DNA of 62,201 nt, from NCBI GenBank assembly GCA_945902955.1, contig CAMDNO010000006.1:1-62201 (forward strand). Direction: 5' to 3'. Positions 1 through 9,455 of the stretch are shown piece after piece. Position numbers and translations under genes: made by a program. The stretch is from Porphyromonas cangingivalis. Its GTDB lineage: Bacteria > Bacteroidota > Bacteroidia > Bacteroidales > Paludibacteraceae. The stretch's first letter is position 1. Each line of letters opens with the position of its first letter. Under the pieces are notes generated by a model. That model made no database searches, was not told the DNA's origin, and was given only the letters and a program-made list of their open reading frames with translations.

Positions 1-42
<42 letters not shown>

Positions 43-204
43 ACATAGCCGCTACATAGCACTTACAAATATAAATGTAATGTTTATATTACGTAAAATA
101 AAGCTGTATTACGTAATATGTGCATAATATGTGCGGACAACAATGACTAATTTTTATGATAATATAATATATTTTTCTCGTGTTGAAAACTTTTCTACCC
201 CTAA

Positions 205-237
205 TTTGCTCATTTACATATTAAATCATTATTTTTG
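205..237 (+). promoter_or_regulatory. Bacteroidetes-type promoter of the TPR gene
   Basis: TTTG at 205-208 and TATTTTTG at 230-237 match the Bacteroidetes -33 (TTTG) and -7 (TAnnTTTG) elements with 21 bp between them. Transcription would begin about 244, just before the ATG at 254. This favours that start codon over the upstream in-frame ATG at 131. Confidence 0.6.
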
Positions 238-253
238 CAAAAAAAATGTCCTT

Positions 254-1630
254 ATGGGTCGAAAATTGCAATTTCAACTTGACGATGAGTCGTCCGAATT
301 AATTTCTCGCTACGAATTATTTATAGCAGGCAAAGGTCCTGGCTATTTTGATGTGGAAGAGCTCGAAACGATTGTTGATTATTTTTTGAGAAAAGGAAAA
401 ACCAAAGAAAGTTCTAAAGCACTTGAACTTGGAATGCAATTGCATCCGGGCAATTCTAACTTACAAACAAAGCGTGCAAAAATATATTTAGCGCTTGGCG
501 AAACCCAAAAAGCCATGCGGATTTTGGATACGATGAGCGAAAGTACCGAATACGAATTGCTGCTACTCAAAGCGGAGGCAATGGTGAAATCGGGTAGGAG
601 CAAAGAGGCCGAATTTATTTGTAACTCAATACTTGATAATGAGTTAGAAGATGTTGATAATATTTGTATCGACATTGCTTTTATTTTTATTGCCGATTTG
701 AATATAACAAAAGCGCTTCATTTTTTAAAAATTGGCGACAAATACAACGATAAAAATACAGATTTACTTTTCGAATTGGCGTTTTGTTACGAGCAGCTGC
801 TCGATTCGGATTTAGCCATTGATATTTACAATCGAATCATAAATATTGACTCTTATTCTTCTGAAGCATGGTTCAATTTGGGGCAGGTTTATTTTGTTTT
901 ACAAGATTTTGAAAAGGCTTTATCGGCCTACGATTTTGTGTTAGCAATAAACGAAAATGACTCCTTGGCTTGCTTACAAAAAGCTCACACACATTTTCAA
1001 ATCGAAGAGTATCAGCAGGCTGTAGATGCTTATATTGATTATGGAAAAATGTCGGGTGAAGATTGGCAGACTCATTTATTTGTGGGCGAATGCTACGAGA
1101 AATTAGAACTTTTCGATAAAGCCATCGAGTTTTATGAACAATCGTTGCTCGAAAAGACTGATAATTACGATGCACTTACCGGAATTGCGATATGTTTATT
1201 AGAAAAAGAGCAATTTACCGAAAGTTTGGTGTATACACAACGAGCCCTTGAACTGCAAGAAGATGCACCGGATGCTTGGGTATATTTAGCCGAAGCTTTG
1301 GTTGGTATCGAACGGTTGGATGAAGCATTGCTTGCTTACCTCAAATCTATTACGCTCGAAGCAAATCAGCCCGATACTTTGATGGCGATTGCTAATATCT
1401 GCATGGACAAAGGAGAATGGAAAATGGCACTCGATTATTATTTAGCTGCTTACGATCAGGATATTACGCTCGAATACATTGACTTGTTTATTGCCGTGGC
1501 TTTTTATAAAAATGAAAATATTACGGCTTCTACAACTTATCTCAAAAAAGCTATGGCTCAAAATCTGGAAGCCGAACGCCTGTTTTTCGAAGTTTGCGAG
1601 GATGCCAATCGCGAAGATTTTCTATTTTAA
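254..1630 (+). CDS. Tetratricopeptide repeat protein
   Basis: The 458-residue product is almost entirely helical TPR-type repeats, clearest in the middle and C-terminal parts (units beginning AWFNLGQVYF, HLFVGECYEK and AWVYLAEALV). No signal peptide or membrane segment is seen, so it is probably a cytoplasmic scaffold for protein-protein contacts. The frame stays open back to an ATG at 131, but those 41 extra residues are not TPR-like and lie upstream of a good promoter at 205-237, so the start at 254 is preferred. The next gene begins 52 bp downstream on the same strand. TPR proteins next to aroE are familiar in Bacteroidales, but a specific partner cannot be named. Confidence 0.85.
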   Translation: MGRKLQFQLDDESSELISRYELFIAGKGPGYFDVEELETIVDYFLRKGKTKESSKALELGMQLHPGNSNLQTKRAKIYLALGETQKAMRILDTMSESTEYELLLLKAEAMVKSGRSKEAEFICNSILDNELEDVDNICIDIAFIFIADLNITKALHFLKIGDKYNDKNTDLLFELAFCYEQLLDSDLAIDIYNRIINIDSYSSEAWFNLGQVYFVLQDFEKALSAYDFVLAINENDSLACLQKAHTHFQIEEYQQAVDAYIDYGKMSGEDWQTHLFVGECYEKLELFDKAIEFYEQSLLEKTDNYDALTGIAICLLEKEQFTESLVYTQRALELQEDAPDAWVYLAEALVGIERLDEALLAYLKSITLEANQPDTLMAIANICMDKGEWKMALDYYLAAYDQDITLEYIDLFIAVAFYKNENITASTTYLKKAMAQNLEAERLFFEVCEDANREDFLF

Positions 1631-1682
1631 GATTCTAATTTATTTTTCCATTTTATAATTCCCCAAAATCATTTTTTTATTT

Positions 1683-2402
1683 ATGACTAAAAAAGTTTTA
1701 CTGATAATTTCTATTATCACACTTAGTTTTAGCCTCTCCGCACAAGATAGTGCACAAACTATTGCTCCCGATACGCTGAGTATCATTCAAAAAGTGGAAA
1801 AATGGTACGAAAATAATATGGATTATGGAAGTATTACATTGTTGATGGTAGTAGAAAGCTCGTTTATTCCTTTTCCTTCCGAAGTGGTTATTCCTCCGGC
1901 TGCCTACATTGCCAGCAAGCCCGATAGCCATTTGAATATTTTTTTGGTAGTGCTTTTTGGTACTTTGGGTGCCCTTATTGGCGCTTATATTAATTATTTT
2001 CTGGCCTTGTGGTTAGGTAGACCCGTAATGTATAAAATTGCCGACAGTAAAATTGGAAAGATATTATTACTTTCGAGCGAAAAAATTATTAAAGCAGAAA
2101 AATACTTCAATGACCATGGCAAAATCTCAACTTTTATAGGTCGCTTAATTCCAGGAATTCGACAATTAATTTCACTCCCTGCTGGTTTGGCACGTATGAA
2201 TTTTTTGAGCTTTACGCTTTTTACATTTCTGGGAGCCGTTATTTGGAATTCAATTTTGGCACTTTTAGGCTATATTGCGCACGGACAAGCCGATTTGATT
2301 AATGAATATAGCCACGAATTGAGCATGGTTGTTTTAAGCATTTTGGGTGTTGTTATTTTGTATTATGCCGTTCGATTTGTTTTGAATAAATCGAAAAAAT
2401 AA
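1683..2402 (+). CDS. DedA family membrane protein
   Basis: This 239-residue protein starts with a signal-like segment ending SLSAQ and then shows the DedA/SNARE-associated layout. Visible marks are the FIPFPSE motif near residue 61, several membrane helices, and GRLIPGIRQ near residue 157, which matches the conserved DedA glycine-arginine motif. DedA proteins sit in the cytoplasmic membrane and act in lipid carrier or phospholipid translocation and in proton-motive-force homeostasis; the substrate of this one cannot be inferred. The cleavable-looking N-terminus before the DedA domain seems typical of Bacteroidetes members. It lies between the TPR gene and aroE, 30 bp before the latter, probably in one operon. 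Confidence 0.88.
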   Translation: MTKKVLLIISIITLSFSLSAQDSAQTIAPDTLSIIQKVEKWYENNMDYGSITLLMVVESSFIPFPSEVVIPPAAYIASKPDSHLNIFLVVLFGTLGALIGAYINYFLALWLGRPVMYKIADSKIGKILLLSSEKIIKAEKYFNDHGKISTFIGRLIPGIRQLISLPAGLARMNFLSFTLFTFLGAVIWNSILALLGYIAHGQADLINEYSHELSMVVLSILGVVILYYAVRFVLNKSKK

Positions 2403-2432
2403 TTTTTCAATACCATTTCAAAAATAAATTTT

Positions 2433-3170
2433 ATGCAGCATTATGGATTAATTGGTTATCCTCTCGGACATTCGTTTTCGAAACGCTTTTTTAACGAAAA
2501 GTTTGAAAATGAGCTTATCGACGCTTTTTATGAATCGTATCCAATTGAAAGTATTCAGCAATTTGGTGAGTTAATTGAGGCTGTAAAGTTAAATGGTCTC
2601 AGTGTAACTATTCCATATAAAGAGCAAGTTATACCTTTTTTGGATAAATTGGACAATAGTGCTGCCGAAATTGGCGCTGTAAATGTTATTAAATTTATTA
2701 GGAATAAAAACAGCTTAACCCTTAAAGGTTTTAATACCGATGCTGTTGGTTTCGAAAATTCGCTCCGTCCTTATTTACAACCGCATCACACCAAAGCATT
2801 AATACTTGGTACTGGCGGAGCTTCTAAAGCTATAAAGTTTGTGCTTCAAAAATTGGGTATTACCGTTTTGTTTGTTTCGCGCACCGCAGCCGATGGCAGA
2901 ATAACTTACAGCGATTTAAATAAACAAATTATCGATGATTTTACTCTTATTGTAAATGCTTCACCAGTTGGTACTTTCCCAAATATAGATCAATGTCCGG
3001 CAATTCCATATCAGTTTTTAACCAACAAACATTTGTTGTTCGATGTAGTATACAACCCTGCCGAAACGCTGTTTCTAAAAAAAGGACGCGAAAATGGAGC
3101 TGTAGGATTAAATGGCGAACGCATGTTGGTTGAACAAGCAGTAGCTGCTTGGAAAATTTGGAATGAATAG
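2433..3170 (+). CDS. aroE: Shikimate dehydrogenase
   Basis: AroE reduces 3-dehydroshikimate to shikimate with NADPH in the chorismate pathway. The 245 residues are slightly short for the family but complete. LGHSFS near residue 11 forms the shikimate pocket. The catalytic lysine is Lys63 in VTIPYK and the catalytic aspartate is Asp103 in FNTD. The dinucleotide-binding loop is GTGGASKA near 125. The tail GERMLVEQA is the conserved C-terminal motif. No other aro gene is in the window. It is probably co-transcribed with the DedA gene upstream. Confidence 0.95.
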   Translation: MQHYGLIGYPLGHSFSKRFFNEKFENELIDAFYESYPIESIQQFGELIEAVKLNGLSVTIPYKEQVIPFLDKLDNSAAEIGAVNVIKFIRNKNSLTLKGFNTDAVGFENSLRPYLQPHHTKALILGTGGASKAIKFVLQKLGITVLFVSRTAADGRITYSDLNKQIIDDFTLIVNASPVGTFPNIDQCPAIPYQFLTNKHLLFDVVYNPAETLFLKKGRENGAVGLNGERMLVEQAVAAWKIWNE

Positions 3171-3233
3171 TTTAACCGAAAGGGCCGAGCATTTAAGAGA
3201 AACATTAAATTAGAATAATAGAGCTTTTTTTAG

Positions 3234-3241
3234 TACTTTTG
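3234..3241 (+). promoter_or_regulatory. Candidate -7 element upstream of hpt
   Basis: TACTTTTG fits TAnnTTTG and lies 50 bp before the hpt ATG, inside the small palindrome AGTACTTTTGTACT. No clear TTTG is seen at the expected -33 position, so support is partial. Confidence 0.4.
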
Positions 3242-3290
3242 TACTCAAAATTTTATTAAAATCGGATAAATATTTTATTATCAGCTCTTT

Positions 3291-3830
3291 ATGGATATTA
3301 TTAAAATCAAAGACAAAGAATTTACATTATCGATTCCCGAAAGTGATATTTTAGCAGCGGTTAAAACTGTGGCTTTTCAGATAAATAAAGATTTAAAGGG
3401 AACTAATCCTTTGTTTATTTGCGTTTTAAATGGCGCTTTTATGTTTGCATCCGATTTACTAAAAGAAATAAATTTTGCTTGTGAAATTACGTTTATTAAA
3501 CTTTCGTCCTACGAGGGTTTGTATACTTCGGGTTCTGTGAAAGAAATTATCGGACTAAACGAAAGTGTTGTAGGAAGAAATATAGTAGTAGTTGAAGACA
3601 TTGTGGATACAGGTATTACTATGGAACGCATTTTAGAATCCTTACTTGCAAAAGGGGCAAAAGACATACGAATTGCCACTTTTTTGCAAAAACCCGATGC
3701 ACTAAAACGTGATATTAAAATTGATTATATTGCCATGAAAATTCCAAACGACTTTATTGTAGGTTATGGGTTGGATTATGATGGCTACGGACGTAACCTT
3801 AAAAACATCTATACTGTTGTAAGTAATTGA
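3291..3830 (+). CDS. hpt: Hypoxanthine phosphoribosyltransferase
   Basis: This purine salvage enzyme joins hypoxanthine (and usually guanine) to PRPP to give IMP or GMP. The 179-residue length is normal. The PRPP-binding signature VVVEDIVDTGITM lies at about residues 99-111. The flexible-loop region around LSSYEG and the C-terminal VGYGLDYDGYGRNL segment are also typical. The adjacent adenylate kinase gene, 25 bp downstream on the same strand, makes a small nucleotide-metabolism operon. Confidence 0.94.
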   Translation: MDIIKIKDKEFTLSIPESDILAAVKTVAFQINKDLKGTNPLFICVLNGAFMFASDLLKEINFACEITFIKLSSYEGLYTSGSVKEIIGLNESVVGRNIVVVEDIVDTGITMERILESLLAKGAKDIRIATFLQKPDALKRDIKIDYIAMKIPNDFIVGYGLDYDGYGRNLKNIYTVVSN

Positions 3831-3855
3831 TTATTAAATTATAAACAGATATTAT

Positions 3856-4437
3856 ATGTTAAACATTATTTTGTGCGGAGCCCCGGGATGTGGCAAAGGC
3901 ACTCAAAGTGCTTTATTGGTAGAAAAATACAACTTAAAGCATCTCTCCACAGGCGAGCTTTTGCGCGCCGAAATTGAGTCTAAGTCGGAAGTTGGAAAAT
4001 TAGCCGATTCATATATTTCGAAAGGAAATTTAGTTCCCGATGAAATGATTATCAAAATTTTACTCAAATCGACTGATTTGCTGGCTGATAAATCTTGCGG
4101 TTTTATACTCGATGGCTTTCCCCGAACTGTAGAACAGGCAATGGCGCTCGAAAGTATTTCAAAAGGAAGTCCTAACGATATAAATTTTTTAATTGATATT
4201 CAGGTTGAAACTAAAGAATTGATTACAAGACTTTTGAAAAGAGGCGAAACTTCGGGTCGTAGCGATGATAATTTGGATACGATTAAAAAGCGTTTGCAGA
4301 TTTATGAAACCAAAACGGCTCCCGTAAATGATTACTATAAAGGTCTTGGTAAATATCATGCAATCAATGGTATGGGTGAAGTTGATACAATATTTGCTCG
4401 GATATCGGAAGTTATTAATACGGAATTTACAAAATAA
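3856..4437 (+). CDS. adk: Adenylate kinase
   Basis: Adk interconverts ATP plus AMP and two ADP. The P-loop GAPGCGKGT is at residues 8-16, the AMP-binding STGELLR near 37 and the DGFPRT motif near 88. The LID region is short and has no zinc-binding cysteines, as in the short-type adenylate kinases of about 190 residues. It follows hpt closely and is separated from obgE by a 63-bp gap that holds a CCCGATA/GTAATCG inverted repeat. Confidence 0.96.
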   Translation: MLNIILCGAPGCGKGTQSALLVEKYNLKHLSTGELLRAEIESKSEVGKLADSYISKGNLVPDEMIIKILLKSTDLLADKSCGFILDGFPRTVEQAMALESISKGSPNDINFLIDIQVETKELITRLLKRGETSGRSDDNLDTIKKRLQIYETKTAPVNDYYKGLGKYHAINGMGEVDTIFARISEVINTEFTK

Positions 4438-4447
4438 TTTACTGCAA

Positions 4448-4477
4448 ATAGTAAATTGTAATCCCGATAGTAATCGG
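4448..4477. repeat. Heptamer-phase repeat with a CCCGATA/GTAATCG inverted pair
   Basis: In the adk-obgE gap the sequence can be split into 7-mers such as AATAGTA, AATTGTA, then CCCGATA and GTAATCG (4463-4476). The last two are near-perfect inverted partners. A close relative is present at 44218-44241 in front of the biotin carrier gene; in both places an A-rich stretch follows and then the start codon. Confidence 0.6.
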
Positions 4478-4500
4478 AAAAAAAAATAGGAATAAATTTA

Positions 4501-5664
4501 ATGGCTGGATCAAATTTTGTTGATTACGTAAAAATATATTGCCGTTCGGGCAAAGGTGGAGCTGGATCAACGCATTTTCATCGCGAAAAGTTCATCCAAA
4601 AGGGTGGACCCGACGGTGGTGATGGTGGGCGTGGTGGCCATATTATTTTACGTGGTAGTAAAAATTTATGGACATTGATTCATCTCAAGTATGCTCGCCA
4701 TATTTACGCCGGCGATGGCGAGGGTGGAAGTGGTAGTCGTAGTTTTGGTAAAGATGGCGAAGATAAACTAATTGAAGTGCCTTGTGGTACAGTTATTTAC
4801 GATTCGGAAACGGGAGAATGTTTGGGCGATATTACCGAAGATGGGCAGGAAATGATTTTACTCAAAGGTGGTCGTGGTGGGCAAGGTAACTGGCATTTTC
4901 GAACGTCTACACTCCAAACACCGCGATTTTCGCAGCCTGGCGAAGATCGCATCGAACGGACACTTATTTTACAACTTAAAGTGCTTGCCGATGTCGGTTT
5001 AGTAGGTTTTCCGAATGCAGGTAAATCAACTCTCCTTTCAGTTGTTTCGGCAGCAAATCCCGAAATTGCCGATTATCCTTTTACTACTTTGGTTCCAAAT
5101 TTAGGAATTGTGGCTTATCGCGATAACAAATCTTTTGTAATGGCCGATATTCCGGGTATTATTGAGGGAGCTGCCGAAGGTCGTGGGCTTGGACTGCGTT
5201 TTTTGCGCCACATCGAGCGAAATTCAATACTACTTTTTATGATTCCTGCCGATAGCGATGATATTGTAAAGGAATTTAATGTGTTGTTGAACGAATTGAA
5301 ACAATATAATCCTGAATTAGCTGAAAAACAGCGCATTCTTGCAATTACAAAATGTGATATTTTAGATGATGAGTTAACACTTGCTATCAAAAATGAACTT
5401 CCCAAAGGTGTCGAAACTGTTTTTATTTCGTCGGTTACCGGCTTAGGAATAAACGATTTAAAAGACTTAATTTGGACAGAGATAAACAAAGAATCCAACA
5501 AAGTGGTCGAAATTAGTCACCGCCCGATGGAAATTATTCCTTTAGAAGAAGTTGAAGATGAATGGGATGATGAAGATGACTCTAATTGGGATATTGATGA
5601 AGAAGATGAAGATGATGATGACGATATTTCAAAATACAAAGGTATAGGTTGGGATGAATTGTAA
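4501..5664 (+). CDS. obgE: Obg family GTPase
   Basis: This essential GTPase acts in late 50S ribosome assembly and stress control. The glycine-rich Obg fold covers about residues 1-160. The G domain follows, with G1 GFPNAGKST at 169-177, G3 DIPGI, G4 as TKCD, and G5 SSVTG. The final 50 residues are strongly acidic (runs of Asp and Glu) and replace the C-terminal domains seen in some other phyla. Its stop codon is immediately followed by a heptamer array that runs into the TTG start of pgeF. Confidence 0.96.
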   Translation: MAGSNFVDYVKIYCRSGKGGAGSTHFHREKFIQKGGPDGGDGGRGGHIILRGSKNLWTLIHLKYARHIYAGDGEGGSGSRSFGKDGEDKLIEVPCGTVIYDSETGECLGDITEDGQEMILLKGGRGGQGNWHFRTSTLQTPRFSQPGEDRIERTLILQLKVLADVGLVGFPNAGKSTLLSVVSAANPEIADYPFTTLVPNLGIVAYRDNKSFVMADIPGIIEGAAEGRGLGLRFLRHIERNSILLFMIPADSDDIVKEFNVLLNELKQYNPELAEKQRILAITKCDILDDELTLAIKNELPKGVETVFISSVTGLGINDLKDLIWTEINKESNKVVEISHRPMEIIPLEEVEDEWDDEDDSNWDIDEEDEDDDDDISKYKGIGWDEL

Positions 5665-5691
5665 CAATTAACAATTACGAATTACGAATTG
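5664..5691. repeat. Heptamer array between obgE and pgeF
   Basis: Four consecutive 7-mers, ACAATTA, ACAATTA, CGAATTA and CGAATTG, begin on the last base of the obgE stop codon and run over the pgeF TTG start codon at 5689. The unit length is exact while the sequence drifts. Confidence 0.8.
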
Positions 5692-6519
5692 GATATTTTA
5701 AATTACCCCATACTGTCCCACTTTCAGGAATTGCAACATTTTTGCACTACCCGGCATGGTGGAGTGAGTCGTGAAAACTACGAATCGTTAAATATTAGCC
5801 CATATACGAGTGATAGTGTTGAAAATCAGCAAACTAATATTGAATTGTTAGCTGAATATTTACAAATCTCTTCCCGGAAAATTATTTTTCCACACCAAAC
5901 GCATGGAAATTCAGTAAAAATTATTACTTCTGCTTTTTTACAACTAACCGAGTTTGATAGAAATGCTTTTCTCGAAGGCGTTGATGCTCTAATTACCAAC
6001 ATTCCAACCGTTTGCATTGGCGTAACTACTGCCGATTGTGTGCCCATTTTGCTTTACGATTCGGTGGAAAAAGTGATTGCTGTGGCGCATGCCGGTTGGC
6101 GAGGCACCTGCTCTCGCATTGTCGAAAACACTTTAAAGTTGATGCAAACGGATTTCGGTTCTTCTACTTCCAACATTTTTGCAAGTATTGGCGTTTCCAT
6201 TTCACCCGAAGTATACAAAGTAGGAGTTGAGTTGGTAGATGCGTTCGATAAGCAAGGTTTTCCCGTTGACGAAATTTTTATAAAACGAAAAAACTATCAG
6301 CAAATTCAAGGTCAATATAACCAACAATATGACCAGCAAAACGAACTCTATCTCGATCTCTGGAAAGCAAATAAATGGCTTTTAATTCAAAATGGAGTTC
6401 CCGAAAATCAAGTAGAAATTGCAGGAATCTGCTCTTATACAAATCCTAACGATTATTTCTCAGCTCGACGCTTAGGGTTAAAATCAGGCCGAATGCTAAG
6501 TGGCCTATTTCTAAAATAA
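5689..6519 (+). CDS. pgeF: Peptidoglycan editing factor / polyphenol oxidase family protein (YfiH-like)
   Basis: This belongs to the laccase-domain (DUF152) family, reported to act as purine nucleoside phosphorylase/adenosine deaminase or as a peptidoglycan editing factor. Metal-site motifs are present: TTADCVPIL with its cysteine, HAGWRGT with its histidine, and the tail YTNPNDYFSARR. The 276-residue length is normal. A Gln/Tyr-rich insert occurs near residue 205. The start must be a TTG at 5689 because no ATG or GTG precedes the conserved FCTTRHGGVS segment. That TTG sits inside the last unit of a heptamer array, so initiation here is unusual. Confidence 0.85.
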   Translation: MDILNYPILSHFQELQHFCTTRHGGVSRENYESLNISPYTSDSVENQQTNIELLAEYLQISSRKIIFPHQTHGNSVKIITSAFLQLTEFDRNAFLEGVDALITNIPTVCIGVTTADCVPILLYDSVEKVIAVAHAGWRGTCSRIVENTLKLMQTDFGSSTSNIFASIGVSISPEVYKVGVELVDAFDKQGFPVDEIFIKRKNYQQIQGQYNQQYDQQNELYLDLWKANKWLLIQNGVPENQVEIAGICSYTNPNDYFSARRLGLKSGRMLSGLFLK

Positions 6520-6561
6520 AAAAAGCTTCGAAAGTTAATTGAATACTTTCGGAGCTTTTTT
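6520..6561. terminator. Bidirectional terminator between pgeF and the ribonucleotide reductase gene
   Basis: A 16-bp stem (arms 6520-6535 and 6545-6561, AAGCTTCGAAAGT against ACTTTCGGAGCTT) with a 9-nt loop is flanked by A-run and T-run tracts. It can serve the convergent genes on both strands. Confidence 0.85.
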
Positions 6562-6596
6562 AATTAAAAATCAAACCAATTATTTTTAGTTTTGCA

Positions 6597-9146
6597 TCAA
6601 CCGCATTTTGAGTAACCGCAGTTTTTGCAAGTTAAGCAACCTTCTTGATATATTAATGCTTTGTGTCCGCAACTTGGGCATTCTTGTCCTGCTATATGAG
6701 TTCCATCTGGAATGTATTTTTTCAAAGCACGTTCCACACCTACCTTCCAGGTGTTAATTGATTCGCTGTCTAATTGTAATCCTGAAACTAATTTAATAAC
6801 CTGATCGATAGGCATTCCGTAGCGTAATACGCCCGAAATAAGTTTGGCGTAGTTCCAGTATTCTTTATCAAATTTGTGCGACAATCCTTCAACGGTTGTT
6901 TTATAGCCGCGTTTGTTTTGGAACTGAAAATCGTAACGTTTGTTTCCGTTTCCGTCGGTTGTTTTTATTATTTTACCTTCGGTAACAGTTTTAGGGAGAA
7001 GAATTCCTTCTTCGTCGTCGGCCAATCCTGTAAAAATTTCGTAGGGTTTTCCATCTTTCAAACCTACAAATGCAATCCATTTGTCTTTGGCATTTTGAAA
7101 ACGTACTACATCGCATTCCAATTCTTTTGGGCGTGTAAAGTGCTCTTCGTCGTAAGGAAAACAAATTGTTTTGCCATCGGGTACATCTTCTTTTTTATCG
7201 GAAGCTGCAATTAAAACTCCCGAACGAGAACCATCGCGGTATACAGTAACTCCTTTACAGCCAACGCGCCAAGCTTCTTCGTAAAGTTTACCCACCAATT
7301 CTTCGTCTACATCATTTGGTAAATTTATAGTAACGCTAATAGAGTGATCTACCCATTTTTGAATTTTTCCCTGCATTTGTACTTTTTTCAACCAATCTAC
7401 ATCATTGGCTGTAGCTTTAAAGTAAGGCGATTCTTCAACTAATTTTTCAACCTCTTCTTTGCTGTAATTTTTAGCCGTTGGGTGCCCATTTGCTTCCATC
7501 CAGGTTACAAATTTATGATGAAAAACAACATATTCTTCCCACGAATCTCCATTTTCGTCGACAAAATCGACACGAACATTTTTATCGTTCGGATTTACTT
7601 TGCGACGACGAGTATATACCGGCATAAATACTGGCTCAATACCCGAAGTAGTTTGCGTCATAATGCTGGTTGTGCCGGTAGGGGCAATGGTGAGGCAAGC
7701 AATGTTGCGACGACCATACTTTACCATGTCTTGGTAGAGCGAAGGGTCTGCATCGCGTAAACGTTGAATAAATGGATTGTTTTCCTCGCGTTTAGCATTG
7801 TAAACCGAAAATGGACCACGCTCTTTTGCCATTATTACCGACGAGCGATAAGCTGCTAATGCAATTGTTTTATGTACATTTTCCGAAAAATCGGTAGCTT
7901 CGTCGGTGCCATAGCGGAAGCCTAACGCAGCTAACATATCACCTTCGCCGGTAGTTCCAACGCCTGTACGACGACCTTCAGTTGTTTTTTGTTTAATTTT
8001 TTCCCAAAGTTGATATTCAGTTAGCTTGATATCATCATCTTCAGGGTCGGATTCTATTTTATTGATAATGGCATCAATTTTTTCTTGTTCGAGGTCGATA
8101 ATATCGTCCATAATTCGTTGTGCAAGTGCTACATGCTTGGCAAATAATTCGAAATCGAAAGAAGCTTCTTTTGTAAATGGTTTATTTACATACGAATACA
8201 AATTGATAGCTAATAAACGACAACTATCGTACGGGCAGAGAGGAATTTCGCCACATGGATTTGTCGAAACGGTTTTATATCCCAAATCGGCATAGCAATC
8301 AGGTACCGATTCGCGTGTAATAGTATCCCAAAAAAGAATTCCCGGTTCGGCAGATTGCCAAGCATTGTGAACGATTTTTTTCCATATAGTATTGGCATCG
8401 ACTTCTTTTACGTACCAAGGATTGTCCGAGCCAGTTGGATATTGTTGCTTGTATGGTTGGTTATTTAAAACAGCCTTCATAAAATCATCATGAATTTTTA
8501 CCGATACATTAGCGCCTGTAACTTTTCCCGATTCCATTTTAGCATCGATAAACGATTCGGAATCAGGGTGTTTTATAGATACGCTCAACATCAAGGCACC
8601 TCTTCGTCCATCTTGAGCTACCTCACGGGTAGAATTCGAGTAACGTTCCATAAATGGCACAATGCCCGTAGAAGTTAAAGCTGAATTTTTTACCGGCGAA
8701 CCCTTTGGACGAATATGAGATAGATCGTGCCCTACACCACCACGACGTTTCATCAACTGTACCTGCTCTTCGTCAATTTTGATAATTGCACCATAAGAAT
8801 CCGAATCGCCATCGAAACCAATTACGAAGCAGTTTGAAAGCGATGCAACTTGATATTCGTTACCAATTCCAGTCATGGGGCTACCTTGTGGAACGATGTA
8901 TTTGAAATTGCGAAACAATTCAAAAAGCTCATCCGCACTAAGTGGATTCGGATAATTGTTTTCGATGCGAGCAATTTCGCGAGCTAAACGGCGATGCATA
9001 TCGTCGGGGGTCAATTCGTAGACGTTGCCATACGAATCTTTCAATGCGTATTTGTTTGACCAAACTCTTGCAGCCAAATCGTCGCCTTTAAAAAATTCGA
9101 ACGAGGCTTGTTTAATTTCTTCTTGTGAATAAGTACGGGTGTTCAC
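6597..9146 (-). CDS. nrdJ: Adenosylcobalamin-dependent (class II) ribonucleotide reductase
   Basis: This enzyme makes deoxyribonucleotides using B12 radical chemistry, independent of oxygen. Active-site marks are SLSNCFVIG, with the redox cysteine, and NPCGEIPLCPYDSCRL, with the Asn-Cys-Glu triad. The C-terminus carries paired CxxC motifs (CPSC and CKNC) that act as redox or zinc sites. The chosen start is a GTG at 9146, giving 849 residues beginning MNTRTYSQEE. The frame continues to an ATG at 9230, but those 28 residues are hydrophobic and unlike the family. No cobalamin riboswitch or NrdR box was recognised upstream. Confidence 0.92.
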   Translation of the reverse strand: MNTRTYSQEEIKQASFEFFKGDDLAARVWSNKYALKDSYGNVYELTPDDMHRRLAREIARIENNYPNPLSADELFELFRNFKYIVPQGSPMTGIGNEYQVASLSNCFVIGFDGDSDSYGAIIKIDEEQVQLMKRRGGVGHDLSHIRPKGSPVKNSALTSTGIVPFMERYSNSTREVAQDGRRGALMLSVSIKHPDSESFIDAKMESGKVTGANVSVKIHDDFMKAVLNNQPYKQQYPTGSDNPWYVKEVDANTIWKKIVHNAWQSAEPGILFWDTITRESVPDCYADLGYKTVSTNPCGEIPLCPYDSCRLLAINLYSYVNKPFTKEASFDFELFAKHVALAQRIMDDIIDLEQEKIDAIINKIESDPEDDDIKLTEYQLWEKIKQKTTEGRRTGVGTTGEGDMLAALGFRYGTDEATDFSENVHKTIALAAYRSSVIMAKERGPFSVYNAKREENNPFIQRLRDADPSLYQDMVKYGRRNIACLTIAPTGTTSIMTQTTSGIEPVFMPVYTRRRKVNPNDKNVRVDFVDENGDSWEEYVVFHHKFVTWMEANGHPTAKNYSKEEVEKLVEESPYFKATANDVDWLKKVQMQGKIQKWVDHSISVTINLPNDVDEELVGKLYEEAWRVGCKGVTVYRDGSRSGVLIAASDKKEDVPDGKTICFPYDEEHFTRPKELECDVVRFQNAKDKWIAFVGLKDGKPYEIFTGLADDEEGILLPKTVTEGKIIKTTDGNGNKRYDFQFQNKRGYKTTVEGLSHKFDKEYWNYAKLISGVLRYGMPIDQVIKLVSGLQLDSESINTWKVGVERALKKYIPDGTHIAGQECPSCGHKALIYQEGCLTCKNCGYSKCG

Positions 9147-9455
9147 GGTTTTAATAATTCTTAAAAAGATTAATATGAGTGATTTATGAATATGAAATTT
9201 ATTTCCGAAATAGGATGCAATTTTAATCAAATTTTATGGAATACACAACTTTTTATTTCATTTTTATTTTTGTATAAAATAAAAAGTTTTCCAAAAATAA
9301 AACTATATTGCTGTAAAACAAAGTTTTATAATTTTATTTATAGTAAAATATTTCCGAAAATATTTTTTGATTAATAAGTTTGATTTTTTGTAAGAAATAT
9401 GTTTGTATTGATTACAAAGTGGTGATTTCTTTAAATAATAAGCAATAAGTAAGTA
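9147..9455. other. AT-rich spacer between nrdJ and recF
   Basis: This 309-bp stretch is very AT-rich and has no supported gene. It should hold the nrdJ promoter, but no clear TTTG/TAnnTTTG pair at the right distance was identified, and no riboswitch-like conserved elements are seen. Confidence 0.5.

Noticed and set aside
131-253. Extension of the TPR protein to an upstream ATG
   Set aside because: The added residues are not TPR-like and a good promoter lies inside this stretch, so transcription starts after it.
9147-9455. Cobalamin riboswitch or NrdR box before nrdJ
   Set aside because: The region is plain AT-rich sequence; no B12-box-like or paired NrdR-box sequence was found by reading.
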